The notes: generated by a model from the letters alone, not told the origin. DNA of 64,000 nucleotides from Psychroserpens damuponensis (GCF_000826655.1 NZ_JXJO01000022.1:140272-204271); one strand, 5' to 3'. Numbered from the stretch's first letter, positions 46,338-55,484 are shown. Translations and numbers: made by a program.

Positions 46338-47051
46338 TTATTTAAGTCTTTGCAAGTACATTTGTATCACATTTTCGATTCCTAAGTATAAACTTTCAGC
46401 AACTAAAGCATGACCAATGGAAACCTCTAATAATCCTGGAATATTATCTTTAAAAAATTTAATATTATCCAAAGATAAATCATGTCCTGCATTGACACCC
46501 AAACCTATCTCGTTAGAGAGTTCTGCAGCTTTCGTAAAAGGCGCAATGGCACTTGTATTCCCTAAACCATATTGATGTGCAAAACTTTCGGTATAGAGTT
46601 CAATTCTATCTGCTCCAGTAAGTTTAGCGCCTTCAATCATTTTTAAAACAGGATCTACAAATATTGAAGTTCGTATACCTTGAGACTTAAATTCTTGAAT
46701 GACTTCAGACAAGAAATCCTTGTGCGTTACAGTGTCCCAACCTGCATTAGATGTTAGTGCATCAACAGCATCTGGCACCAAAGTAACTTGTGTTGGCTTG
46801 ACCTCTAAAACTAAATCCATAAATGATTTAATTGGGTTTCCTTCAACATTAAACTCTGTAAACACTTCTGGTTTCAAATCTCGCGTGTCTTGGTAGCGAA
46901 TATGTCGTTCATCTGGCCTAGGATGCACTGTAACGCCTTGTGCTCCATAACGCTGCACGTCTTTTGCAAATTGCAAAACATTTGGTGTATCTCCACCTCT
47001 AGAGTTTCTTAAAGTAGCTATCTTATTAATATTTACACTTAACTTCGTCAT
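46338..47051 (-). CDS. pdxJ: Pyridoxine 5'-phosphate synthase
   Basis: PdxJ condenses 1-deoxyxylulose 5-phosphate with 3-amino-2-oxopropyl phosphate to make pyridoxine phosphate (vitamin B6). The 237-residue TIM barrel starts TKLSVNINKIATLRNSRG. It has VTVHPRPDERHIR and ends with GLGVNAGHDLSLDN and VSIGHALVAESL, the phosphate-binding and active-site segments. The PLP made here serves the DegT aminotransferase and other enzymes. It is divergent from the CBS gene. Confidence 0.96.
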   Translation of the reverse strand: MTKLSVNINKIATLRNSRGGDTPNVLQFAKDVQRYGAQGVTVHPRPDERHIRYQDTRDLKPEVFTEFNVEGNPIKSFMDLVLEVKPTQVTLVPDAVDALTSNAGWDTVTHKDFLSEVIQEFKSQGIRTSIFVDPVLKMIEGAKLTGADRIELYTESFAHQYGLGNTSAIAPFTKAAELSNEIGLGVNAGHDLSLDNIKFFKDNIPGLLEVSIGHALVAESLYLGIENVIQMYLQRLK

Positions 47052-47071
47052 ATATTCATAGTTTACAGTTA

Positions 47072-47079
47072 CAAAAATA
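47072..47079 (-). promoter_or_regulatory. -7 box of the pdxJ promoter
   Basis: On the minus strand TATTTTTG matches TAnnTTTG exactly, 21 nt before the pdxJ start. Confidence 0.55.
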
Positions 47080-47141
47080 CAAACAAGTTGATGCTTATTG
47101 TGGTTATTTTTAATTAATTTGCAATAGAATTAAACACCATT

Positions 47142-47798
47142 ATGCCATTAAAACAATACATAATAAACGACATTAAACCACTCAATATAAATGAGAAAGT
47201 TAGCGATGCTCAACTTCTATTTAACGAGTTGACGTATTCTCATATTCCTGTAGAGAAAGATGGTATTTATCAAGGCTGCATATCTGAAAATGATGCACAT
47301 TGTTTTGAATCACAAAAAACTATTGCCGACTGTAATTATTCTATTGAAGGCTTTTTTGTTAGACAAGACACCAATTGGCTTGACGTACTAGAGAATTTTG
47401 CTCAAAATTCTTGCAACATTATGCCTGTTTTAGATAAACATAATAATTATTTAGGGTATTATGAACTTGGTGATATAATTAGCTTATTTAATGAAACTCC
47501 TTTTTTTGCCGAACCTGGTGGAGTTTTAATTGTAGAAAAAGGAATTCAAGATTATTCGTTTAGTGAAATTAGTCAAATAGTAGAATCAAATGACGCCAAA
47601 ATATTAGGTGCTTTTGTGTCTAAAATGGATAACGACCTGGTTCAAATAACCCTTAAAATTGGCAACGCAGGACTTAACGATGTCACACAAACCTTTAGGC
47701 GTTACAGTTACAATATTATTTCTGGCCATGAAGAGGATTCATATATTGAAAATTTGAAAGAGCGTTCTGAATACCTCAAAAAATACTTAGACATTTAA
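47142..47798 (+). CDS. CBS-domain protein
   Basis: The 218-residue cytoplasmic protein has two CBS repeats in residues 1-125 (INEKVSDAQLLFNELTYSHIPV and LDVLENFAQNSCNIMPVLDKHNNYLGYYE). A C-terminal part resembles an ACT-like sensor (ILGAFVSKMDNDLVQITLKI). CBS pairs bind adenosine nucleotides. It lies 2 nt before nadK, suggesting control of NAD kinase or shared energy sensing, but this is inference from position. Confidence 0.85.
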   Translation: MPLKQYIINDIKPLNINEKVSDAQLLFNELTYSHIPVEKDGIYQGCISENDAHCFESQKTIADCNYSIEGFFVRQDTNWLDVLENFAQNSCNIMPVLDKHNNYLGYYELGDIISLFNETPFFAEPGGVLIVEKGIQDYSFSEISQIVESNDAKILGAFVSKMDNDLVQITLKIGNAGLNDVTQTFRRYSYNIISGHEEDSYIENLKERSEYLKKYLDI

Positions 47799-47800
47799 AT

Positions 47801-48676
47801 ATGAAGGTAGCTGTTTACAGTTTGTATTATCCAGAAAAATCTACTGAAGCTTTTGACGAACTTGTTGGTGTGCTTCGGAAAAATAACGTTGACATTTATA
47901 TTGAGTCTAAATTTTATGAACAGCTCATTTCCGAAGTAAAACACATGAAAGGGGTTCGAACATTTTCAGAATTAAACGAAAGTTTTGACCTTTTAATAAG
48001 CGTTGGTGGTGATGGTACTATTTTAAGAGCTATAACTTTTGTTAGAGATTTTTCTATACCAATTGTTGGCATTAACACAGGACGACTTGGTTTTTTAGCA
48101 ACCATTCAAACTGATGAAATAGAATCTGCAATAGAGCATATTTTAAATGGTAATTATAAAACTTCTGAACGTACGTTATTAAGTGTTGACACAGATCCTA
48201 AAAATGAAGATCTATCTCACACTAATTTTGCACTTAATGAAATTGCCGTAAGTAGAAAAAACACAACCTCTATGATTACTGTAGAAACGCATCTCAATGG
48301 TGAATATCTTACTTCATATTGGGCTGACGGATTAATTGCTGCTACACCAACAGGATCTACAGGGTATTCATTAAGTTGTGGTGGCCCAGTAATTACACCA
48401 GACGCCAACAGTTTTGTATTAACACCAATTGCGCCTCATAATTTAAATGCACGACCTTTAGTAATACGTGACGATACTATAATACAATTAACGGTTGATG
48501 GTAGAGAAGACCAACATTTAATGTCGTTAGACTCTAGAATTGTTACCCTATCTAATGCCACAATAATCACTATAAAAAAAGCAAATTTTAAAATAAAAAT
48601 GGTAGAACTCCTCGATGAACGTTTTATAGATACCTTAAGACAAAAGATGCTTTGGGGAGAAGACAAACGAAATTAA
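47801..48676 (+). CDS. nadK: NAD kinase
   Basis: NadK makes NADP from NAD and ATP. The 291-residue protein has the phosphate-binding GGDGTILRA (69-77), the NE of FALNEIAVSRK, and the DGLIAATPTGSTGYSLSCGG segment, all diagnostic. It is co-transcribed with the CBS gene (2-nt gap) and followed by a new promoter for the outer-membrane block. NADPH is used by DHFR in this window. Confidence 0.96.
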   Translation: MKVAVYSLYYPEKSTEAFDELVGVLRKNNVDIYIESKFYEQLISEVKHMKGVRTFSELNESFDLLISVGGDGTILRAITFVRDFSIPIVGINTGRLGFLATIQTDEIESAIEHILNGNYKTSERTLLSVDTDPKNEDLSHTNFALNEIAVSRKNTTSMITVETHLNGEYLTSYWADGLIAATPTGSTGYSLSCGGPVITPDANSFVLTPIAPHNLNARPLVIRDDTIIQLTVDGREDQHLMSLDSRIVTLSNATIITIKKANFKIKMVELLDERFIDTLRQKMLWGEDKRN

Positions 48677-48769
48677 GAGTTATCCCAATACAAGATGCAA
48701 TAAAACCTTATATATTCTGTTTTTACAAAGACTATTTGCCTCAAATTACCATAGGCAATTCAGAATTAT

Positions 48770-48777
48770 TATATTTG
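48770..48777 (+). promoter_or_regulatory. -7 box before the DUF6089/uppS/bamA genes
   Basis: TATATTTG matches TAnnTTTG exactly, 18 nt before the ATG at 48795. A good -33 is not seen. Confidence 0.55.
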
Positions 48778-48794
48778 CAAACTTTTAAAAATTT

Positions 48795-49484
48795 ATGAGG
48801 TATTTAATCTTATTTTTATTGAGTATATTTTTTTCACAGACGAGCCACTCTCAAATCTACGAAGTTGGTGTGTTTGGAGGAGGAAGTAATTTTATTGGTG
48901 ATATTGGTTCTACTTCTTATATTGCACCAAGTGATCCTGCATTAGGATTAATATTAAAATGGAATCGTAGCCCTAGACACTCTTGGAGAGTCTCATTAAT
49001 TTATTCAGATTTAAAGGGTAGTGATAGTAAAAGTGACGACCCAAGACGAAAGGAACGAAATTATGCTTTTGATAGTAATTTACTTGAAATTTCGGCAGGA
49101 ATGGAATATACCTTTTGGGATTTTGACTTACACACAAGTGGTTTAAAAGCTGTACCCTATCTTTATTCTGGAATTGCAATAGCCAATCATGATAATTATT
49201 ATTTTGATGCTGCAGGAACCTATACATCTGAAGGTACTGATAGTTGGGCTTTTGGTATTCCAATGGCTTTAGGTGTAAAATCTAATATTACCAATCACTT
49301 AATTTTAGGTTTTGAAATTGGCGCACGTTATACATTCTCTGATGAATTAGACGGTAGCGTACCAGACTCTGAAGGGTTAGAAGCGTTTTCATTTGGAAAC
49401 ATAAATAGTAATGATTGGTATGTATTTACAGGCTTTACGTTAACTTATACATTTGGTCAACGACCATGTTATTGCAATTTTTAA
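48795..49484 (+). CDS. DUF6089 outer-membrane protein, PorG-like T9SS component
   Basis: The 229-residue protein has a signal peptide (ending TSHSQ, 19) and then a beta-strand-rich chain. It opens with YEVGVFGGGSNFIGDIGST and ends in a Cys-rich tip (RPCYCNF). This matches DUF6089, the family of PorG, an outer-membrane partner of the type IX secretion core. The same neighbours (nadK, uppS, bamA) recur in Flavobacteriia. The PorG role is inference from family and context. The uppS ATG follows after 1 nt. Confidence 0.82.
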   Translation: MRYLILFLLSIFFSQTSHSQIYEVGVFGGGSNFIGDIGSTSYIAPSDPALGLILKWNRSPRHSWRVSLIYSDLKGSDSKSDDPRRKERNYAFDSNLLEISAGMEYTFWDFDLHTSGLKAVPYLYSGIAIANHDNYYFDAAGTYTSEGTDSWAFGIPMALGVKSNITNHLILGFEIGARYTFSDELDGSVPDSEGLEAFSFGNINSNDWYVFTGFTLTYTFGQRPCYCNF

Positions 49485-49485
49485 A

Positions 49486-50226
49486 ATGGATTTAAAAGAC
49501 CAAATACAACTCGATAAATTACCGCAGCATGTTGCCATTATTATGGATGGCAATGGTCGTTGGGCAAAACAAAAAGGGTTAATTAGAGTTATTGGTCATG
49601 AAAATGGGACAAAATCAGTAAGAGATGTTATTGAAGCAAGTGCAGAATTAGGCATAAAAAACTTAACATTATACGCGTTTTCTACAGAAAACTGGAAACG
49701 GCCTAAACTAGAAGTTCAAACCCTTATGAAGCTTTTAGTAAAGTCATTAAAAAAAGAAATTAAAACACTACAAGATAATAACATAAAATTATCTGCGATA
49801 GGAAATCTAAGTGATTTACCTAAAAATGCTCATAAAGAATTATTAGAAGTAATAGATAAAACACAAAACAATACACGAATGACCTTGACATTAGCGCTAA
49901 GCTACGGCTCAAGGGAGGAAATTGTTAACGTTATTAAAGAATTAACAGATAAAGTTAAAAATAATATAATTTCTATTGAAAGTATTGACGAATCAATTAT
50001 TAATAAGCATCTTTACACGCAAAATTTACCAGATGTTGATTTGTTAATACGAACCAGTGGTGAGCATCGGATAAGCAACTTTTTACTATGGCAAATTGCT
50101 TATGCCGAATTATATTTTACAGACATTCTTTGGCCTGATTTTAAGAAGAAGGACCTTTATGAAGCTTTGATTAATTATCAAAATAGAGAACGACGATTTG
50201 GAAAAACAAGTGAACAACTTAGCTAA
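49486..50226 (+). CDS. uppS: Isoprenyl (undecaprenyl diphosphate) synthase
   Basis: UppS makes the C55 lipid carrier for peptidoglycan and O-antigen. From ATG 49486 the protein has 246 residues. The frame runs back to TTG 49453, but that extension overlaps the previous gene and lacks family similarity. The IIMDGNGRWAKQKG motif holds the catalytic Asp, ENWKRP follows, and the late LIRTSGEHRISNFLLWQ and YAELYFTDILWPDF are all present. It is tightly coupled to the DUF6089 gene (1-nt gap) and to bamA. Confidence 0.95.
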   Translation: MDLKDQIQLDKLPQHVAIIMDGNGRWAKQKGLIRVIGHENGTKSVRDVIEASAELGIKNLTLYAFSTENWKRPKLEVQTLMKLLVKSLKKEIKTLQDNNIKLSAIGNLSDLPKNAHKELLEVIDKTQNNTRMTLTLALSYGSREEIVNVIKELTDKVKNNIISIESIDESIINKHLYTQNLPDVDLLIRTSGEHRISNFLLWQIAYAELYFTDILWPDFKKKDLYEALINYQNRERRFGKTSEQLS

Positions 50227-50236
50227 CAACTTACTT

Positions 50237-52783
50237 TTGAAAACATATATTAAGTCACTACTAACGGCATTTATTTTTATTACATCTTTTGTAGTAACTG
50301 CGCAACAATCAGATTTTAATCAAGGTAAAAAATACATCTTAGAAGATGTTCAGGTTACTGGAAATACCAATTTTAATCCATCAACGGTTATCTCTTTTTC
50401 TAGATTAAAAATAGGAGAAGAAATCGTTATACCTGGAGAACAAATTAGTAATGCTATTAAAAAGCTATGGGACTCAAACTTGTTTAGTAGTATTGATGTG
50501 TATTTAGCAAAATCTGAAGGAGATAAAGCCTATTTAGAAATAAACTTAGTTGACTTACCTGAATTAAATGAAGTCACTATTAAAGGGGTTAAGAAAGGAA
50601 AAATAGATGGTTTAAAAACCGAGAATAGTCTTTCAAAAGGTGTTAAAGTAACAGAAAACTTGGTTACAACTACGCGTAACTACATCACTAACAAGTATAA
50701 AAAGCAAGGTTTTTTAAATGCTAAAACTACAGTAACCACCAAAGAAATCACCAATGACTCTATTGAAAAAGCTAGAGTTAATATGCTTGTTTTCATTGAT
50801 AGAGGTGAAAAAGTTAAAATTGATAACATTAGCTTTAATGGTAACGATAAGATTTCTGATAAAAAACTCAGAAAATCAATGAAAAATACGAAGAAAAAAA
50901 ATCCGATTCGTATTCTAAAACGTTCTAAATATATTAAAGAGGATTACAAAGAAGATTTAGTAAGCGTCATAGACACCTATAAAGAAAACGGATATCGTGA
51001 TGCTAGAATTATCAGTGATTCTATTGTATATAAGGATGACAAAACCATTAGTTTGTTTGTAAATGTAGAAGAAGGTGAACAATACAAGTTTGGTGAAATT
51101 AAATTTGTAGGTAACGCTGTTTTTACTGATCAGCAATTACATTCGATATTAAAAATTAATAAAGGCGCTACTTATAATGGCGTTGAATTGCGTAAAAGAA
51201 TAGCAGATGACACCAAACCTGATGGTGTAGACATAACAAACTTGTATCAAGATAACGGTTATTTATTTTCAACAATTAATCCCGTTGAGACGAGTGCTGA
51301 AGGTAATGTTATAGACATGGAGATTAGAATTTCTGAAGGTAAACCTGCATACTTTAATAATGTTAGTGTAAGTGGAAATGATAAAACAAATGACCACGTA
51401 ATTTATAGAGAATTAAGAACTAAACCAGGGACGCTATATCGAAAAAGTGATGTAATTAGAACTATTAGAGAATTAGGTCAATTAGGTTTCTTTGATGCTC
51501 AGCAGTTAACACCTAACATGAAAAATTTTAACACTCAAGATGGGACAGTTGACATAGATTATCAAGTTGTAGAACGTGGTTCTAGCCAAATTGAACTGCA
51601 AGGTGGTTATGGTGGTGGAAGTTTTATTGGAACGTTAGGACTATCATTTAATAACTTCTCAATAAGAAATATTTTCAATAAGGAGGCGTACAAACCTATA
51701 CCTTCTGGAGATGGTCAAAGTTTAGCCTTGCGTTTACAAGCCTCACGATTTTATCAAACGTATAGTTTTTCATTCTCTGAACCTTGGTTAGGAGGAAAAC
51801 GACCAGTTCAATTATCAACATCACTGTCACATACCAAACAGTTTTTATATAATTCGGTAACACAAGATGCAGATAAAGACAGACGATTTAATATTACAGG
51901 CCTTTCTGTAGGGATTGCAAAGCGTTTAAAAGTACCAGATGATTATTTTACACTTTCTCAAGCTGTAGCATTTCAGCATTACGATTTAAGGAATTATAAT
52001 ACTGGTTTATTTACATTTGGTAATGGACATTCTAACAACCTATCATATACTATAGGTTTATCTCGTAATAATTTATCTGTAGATCCAATATATCCAACAG
52101 GTGGTTCTAGCTTTTCAATAACGGGTAAATTCACTTTACCATACTCATTGTTTAATAGTGTAGATTATGAAGCTTTAATTAACGAACGAGATGCCCTAGA
52201 CGCAACAGATCCTGATGATCTAGCTAGAATTGGAGAAATAGATCAAGAACGTTTTAATTGGTTAGAATTTTATAAGGTAAAATTTAAAGGAGACTGGTAC
52301 ACAAAGATTTGGGATAAATTAGTTGTCAAATCTGGAATGGAATTTGGATTCTTAGGCGCTTATAATCAAGATAGAGGTGTTGTACCTTTTGAACGTTTCT
52401 TTCTTGGTGGTGATGGCTTAGCTAATTATGCTTTAGATGGAAGAGAGGTTGTACAACTTCGTGGTTACCCTAACCAATCGTTATCTTCTACAGATGGTGG
52501 TACGATATACAATAAATTCTCAATGGAGTTACGTTACCCTATTACTTTAGGTGCTCAAGCTAAAATTTATGGGTTAACATTTATAGAAGCAGGTGCTTCA
52601 TTTGATAACTTTAGAGACTATAACCCATTCGATCTTCAAAGATCTGCAGGTGTTGGACTTAGAATTTTCATGCCAGCATTTGGTTTATTAGGTATTGATT
52701 TTGGTTATGGTTTTGACCCGCTACCTGGAGAAACTGTAAAGAATGGTCAAGAAATTCATTTCATTATTGGACAACAATTTTAA
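50237..52783 (+). CDS. bamA: Outer-membrane protein assembly factor BamA
   Basis: BamA folds and inserts beta-barrel proteins into the outer membrane. After a signal peptide (MKTYIKSLLTAFIFITSF...VTAQ) come five POTRA-like segments (for example YILEDVQVTGNTNFNPSTVI and VKIDNISFNGNDKISDKKL). A 16-strand barrel follows, with GGDGLANYALDGREVVQLRGY and the terminal FIIGQQF. TTG 50237, 10 nt after the uppS stop, gives the best signal peptide. The frame also opens at TTG 50198 inside uppS. The two ompH genes downstream supply the periplasmic chaperones for its clients. Confidence 0.93.
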   Translation: MKTYIKSLLTAFIFITSFVVTAQQSDFNQGKKYILEDVQVTGNTNFNPSTVISFSRLKIGEEIVIPGEQISNAIKKLWDSNLFSSIDVYLAKSEGDKAYLEINLVDLPELNEVTIKGVKKGKIDGLKTENSLSKGVKVTENLVTTTRNYITNKYKKQGFLNAKTTVTTKEITNDSIEKARVNMLVFIDRGEKVKIDNISFNGNDKISDKKLRKSMKNTKKKNPIRILKRSKYIKEDYKEDLVSVIDTYKENGYRDARIISDSIVYKDDKTISLFVNVEEGEQYKFGEIKFVGNAVFTDQQLHSILKINKGATYNGVELRKRIADDTKPDGVDITNLYQDNGYLFSTINPVETSAEGNVIDMEIRISEGKPAYFNNVSVSGNDKTNDHVIYRELRTKPGTLYRKSDVIRTIRELGQLGFFDAQQLTPNMKNFNTQDGTVDIDYQVVERGSSQIELQGGYGGGSFIGTLGLSFNNFSIRNIFNKEAYKPIPSGDGQSLALRLQASRFYQTYSFSFSEPWLGGKRPVQLSTSLSHTKQFLYNSVTQDADKDRRFNITGLSVGIAKRLKVPDDYFTLSQAVAFQHYDLRNYNTGLFTFGNGHSNNLSYTIGLSRNNLSVDPIYPTGGSSFSITGKFTLPYSLFNSVDYEALINERDALDATDPDDLARIGEIDQERFNWLEFYKVKFKGDWYTKIWDKLVVKSGMEFGFLGAYNQDRGVVPFERFFLGGDGLANYALDGREVVQLRGYPNQSLSSTDGGTIYNKFSMELRYPITLGAQAKIYGLTFIEAGASFDNFRDYNPFDLQRSAGVGLRIFMPAFGLLGIDFGYGFDPLPGETVKNGQEIHFIIGQQF

Positions 52784-52949
52784 TCTTGGCACGATATTTT
52801 CTATTAACATTTTGACGATTTAATGTGTGTGTTAAAATTTTTCTAAATATATTTCGTTAATTTGAAAAACTAAACACAATGACAGGATCGTAATTTAATC
52901 TGTCGTTTTAAAAGTTTATAGAAATTTCATAACCAATAAAATTATACAG

Positions 52950-53984
52950 ATGAAAAATAAAGTTCTTTTTTTAGTGACCATAATAAGTCTAATGAGCTTT
53001 GTTTCCAATGCACAACGTGGTGTTAGAATAGGTTATATAGATACTGAATATATTTTAGAAAATATACCAGAATATCAACAAGCCAACACACAACTCGATC
53101 AAAAAGTTCAGCAATGGAAAACAGAGATTGAACAACGCCTCACTGTAATAGATTCTAAAAAGAAACAATTAAATAGTGAAAGTGTACTTCTAACAAAAGA
53201 ATTGTATGAAGAGCGTTTAGAAGACATCTCATTTGAAGAAGCCGAAATTTTAGATTACCAACAAAAGCGATTTGGACCCAATGGAGATTTGATGATTCAA
53301 AAGAAACAATTGATCCAACCAATACAAGATCAAATTTTTGCTGCTGTTCAAGAAATTGCAGGTGGTAAAAAATATGATTTCATATTTGATAAATCGGCCG
53401 ATGTAGTGATGTTGTATTCAGCAGAACGATTTGACCTAAGTGATCTTATTATTAGAAGTATTACAAGATCATCTAAACGAACACAAGCAAAATCTAGAGC
53501 TGACCGTAAAAAAGCAGAACAAGAAGATGTCGTTCCTGTTGTGAATAAAGAGTTAGATGAACGTCAAAAAGCCATAGAAGATAAAAAAGCAGCACGTGAA
53601 GCAGAAATCGCTAAACGTCAAGAAGCACAATTAAAAAGAAGGGATTCTTTAAAAGCTGCAGCAGCCGAAAAGCGTCAAAAAATATTAGACGAAAGAGCCG
53701 CAGCAAAAGCTAAACGAGATAGCGCTAATGGGAAATCAACACCAATAGCAGAAAAAGGCGAAAACACTAAAAAAACAGATTCTACTAAAGCTAAAGTAAG
53801 TACAGGTGAAAAGACACCAGCTCAAATAGCCGAAGAGAAAAAACAGCAAAAAGCTAAAGATCGTGCAGAACGTAAAAAAGCACTTGAAGCGAGAAAAAAG
53901 AAAATATTAGAAGACCGTAAAAAAGCAAAAGAAGAACGAGAGGCGAAAGCTAAAGAAAACGACTCCGTTCCTGACGATAACTAA
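52950..53984 (+). CDS. OmpH/Skp-family periplasmic chaperone with long basic coiled tail
   Basis: Skp proteins hold unfolded outer-membrane proteins for BamA. The 344-residue protein has a signal peptide (ending VSNAQ, 21) and an OmpH domain (about 24-175: RIGYIDTEYILENIPEYQQA, then a long helix and KYDFIFDKSADVVMLYS). About 165 further residues are almost entirely Lys, Arg, Glu and Ala, in long coiled-coil-like repeats. This tail makes it twice the length of the next gene product and is of unknown role. Confidence 0.88.
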   Translation: MKNKVLFLVTIISLMSFVSNAQRGVRIGYIDTEYILENIPEYQQANTQLDQKVQQWKTEIEQRLTVIDSKKKQLNSESVLLTKELYEERLEDISFEEAEILDYQQKRFGPNGDLMIQKKQLIQPIQDQIFAAVQEIAGGKKYDFIFDKSADVVMLYSAERFDLSDLIIRSITRSSKRTQAKSRADRKKAEQEDVVPVVNKELDERQKAIEDKKAAREAEIAKRQEAQLKRRDSLKAAAAEKRQKILDERAAAKAKRDSANGKSTPIAEKGENTKKTDSTKAKVSTGEKTPAQIAEEKKQQKAKDRAERKKALEARKKKILEDRKKAKEEREAKAKENDSVPDDN

Positions 53985-54018
53985 AAAAAATTAATTATAA
54001 CACGTAACAAATTAAAAA

Positions 54019-54528
54019 ATGAAACATTTAAAAACCCTTGTATTAGTCGCTATATTATTTGTTGGAACAACAAGTCTTGCTACAGCACAAAGTAAAATTG
54101 CACATATTAACACAACTGAGTTAGTACAATCTATGCCAGCAATGAAAGCAGCACAAGCCGAAATTGAAAAATTATCTAAAACTTATGATGCTCAATATAA
54201 AGATAATGTAACTGAGCTTCAAAATAAGGTAACACAATACAGAGCTGAAGTTGATACTAAAACAGAAGAAGAAAACACTAAAAGAGCTCAAGAAGTTCAA
54301 CAAATGGAACAAAGTATTCGTGAGTTTCAAGCTGGTGCTCAAGAAGATTTAGGTAAAAAAGAAGCTGCTTTATTAAAGCCAATCTTTGAGAAAGCTAAAG
54401 AAGCTATCCAAAAAGTAGCTAAAGCTCAAGGTTACGAATATGTATTAGACTCTACTCAAGGTGGTGGTGTTTTAGTAGCAGATGGTAAAGACCTTTTAGC
54501 AGATGTAAAAAAAGAATTAGGATTCTAA
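54019..54528 (+). CDS. OmpH/Skp-family periplasmic chaperone
   Basis: The 169-residue protein is a standard-length Skp: signal peptide (ending LATAQ, 24), SKIAHINTTELVQSMPAMKAAQ, two long helices forming the tentacles, and the closing YEYVLDSTQGGGVLVADG strand. It is the second paralogue, 34 nt after the longer one, and is followed by a terminator. The pair plus bamA form an outer-membrane assembly unit. Confidence 0.92.
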   Translation: MKHLKTLVLVAILFVGTTSLATAQSKIAHINTTELVQSMPAMKAAQAEIEKLSKTYDAQYKDNVTELQNKVTQYRAEVDTKTEEENTKRAQEVQQMEQSIREFQAGAQEDLGKKEAALLKPIFEKAKEAIQKVAKAQGYEYVLDSTQGGGVLVADGKDLLADVKKELGF

Positions 54529-54551
54529 AACAAACATCTTAAATAAATTAC

Positions 54552-54587
54552 AAAAAAGCCACTTTTAATAAGTGGCTTTTTTATTTT
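54552..54587 (+). terminator. Terminator of the bamA-ompH block
   Basis: AAAAAAGCCACT (54552-54563) pairs perfectly with AGTGGCTTTTTT (54571-54582) around a 7-nt loop, with a T-run. It ends only a few bases before the murI start. Confidence 0.85.
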
Positions 54588-54589
54588 TG
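54582..54589 (+). promoter_or_regulatory. -7-like box overlapping the terminator, possible murI promoter
   Basis: TATTTTTG matches TAnnTTTG and ends 4 nt before the murI ATG (54594). If used, transcription would begin at or next to the start codon. No -33 TTG is evident. Confidence 0.4.
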
Positions 54590-54593
54590 ATGT

Positions 54594-55373
54594 ATGAGTA
54601 CTCAAGCCATAGGCATATTTGATTCTGGAATTGGAGGCACCTCCATTTTTAAAGAAATACATGCAGTATTACCACATGAAAATACAATCTATTTAGCTGA
54701 TAGCAAAAATGCGCCATATGGTATAAAATCACAAGATGAGATCATTGCTCTTAGCATAAAAAACACCGAATTTCTTTTAGAACAAAACTGCAAACTTATT
54801 GTTGTAGCTTGCAATACAGCAACCACAAATGCTATTTCTCATTTACGAAACACTTATGATGTTCCTTTTATTGGTATTGAGCCGGCTATTAAGCCTGCCG
54901 CTCTTAACACACAGTCTAAAGCCATAGGTATTCTAGCTACAAAAGGCACTTTAAGCAGTACATTGTTTCACAAAACAACAGATTTGTACAGTAATGGCAT
55001 ACATGTTATTGAGCAAGTAGGTAAAGGAATCGTTGAATTAATAGAAGAAGGCAAAACTAATAGTGAGGCCATGAAATCACTGTTAAGTGATTATCTTAAA
55101 CCCATGCTTAAAGCTAATATTGACTACCTTGTTTTAGGTTGTACGCATTATCCTTATCTCATGCCACAATTATTAGAAATGCTTCCTAAGCATGTTAAGA
55201 TTATTGATTCTGGCTTAGCGGTTGCTAAACAAACTAAAGCTGTTTTAGAGCAGCACAGCCTTCTTAATACATCGATGAAGATGTCAAATAATATGTTTTA
55301 TTCCAACGGAAATGTAACGGTCTTGAAAACGATTTTAGAGAACAAGTTTACTGTGAAAGGCTTAGATTTTTGA
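54594..55373 (+). CDS. murI: Glutamate racemase
   Basis: MurI makes D-glutamate for peptidoglycan. The 259-residue protein has the FDSGIGGTSIF start, the first catalytic Cys73 in VVACNTATTNA and the second Cys183 in VLGCTHYPYLM. YLADSKNAPYG is also typical. It ends the envelope-biogenesis block. A short-leader or leaderless transcript is possible given the promoter position. A REP-like hairpin follows and separates it from the convergent carbonic anhydrase gene. Confidence 0.96.
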   Translation: MSTQAIGIFDSGIGGTSIFKEIHAVLPHENTIYLADSKNAPYGIKSQDEIIALSIKNTEFLLEQNCKLIVVACNTATTNAISHLRNTYDVPFIGIEPAIKPAALNTQSKAIGILATKGTLSSTLFHKTTDLYSNGIHVIEQVGKGIVELIEEGKTNSEAMKSLLSDYLKPMLKANIDYLVLGCTHYPYLMPQLLEMLPKHVKIIDSGLAVAKQTKAVLEQHSLLNTSMKMSNNMFYSNGNVTVLKTILENKFTVKGLDF

Positions 55374-55409
55374 GTTTTAATATTTCCGAAGAGAATGTTA
55401 ACAGCGTCA

Positions 55410-55479
55410 ATATCATTCAAAGTGAAACGAAGAATCTTTAATAAGAGCTGAGATTCTTCACTAACGCTCTGAATGACAT
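55410..55479. repeat. REP-like long inverted repeat, second copy
   Basis: The left arm ATATCATTCAAAG...GAAGAATCT and right arm AGATTCTTCACT...TCTGAATGACAT form a 70-nt imperfect hairpin. It is close in sequence to 29493-29574 and likewise lies between convergent genes. Confidence 0.75.
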
Positions 55480-55484
55480 TTTAA

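Noticed and set aside
49453..49485. Extended TTG start of uppS overlapping the DUF6089 gene
   Set aside because: The extension has no family similarity. ATG 49486, directly after the previous stop, gives the standard N-terminus.
50198..50236. Upstream TTG start of bamA inside uppS
   Set aside because: It would place polar residues before the signal peptide; TTG 50237 gives a normal one.
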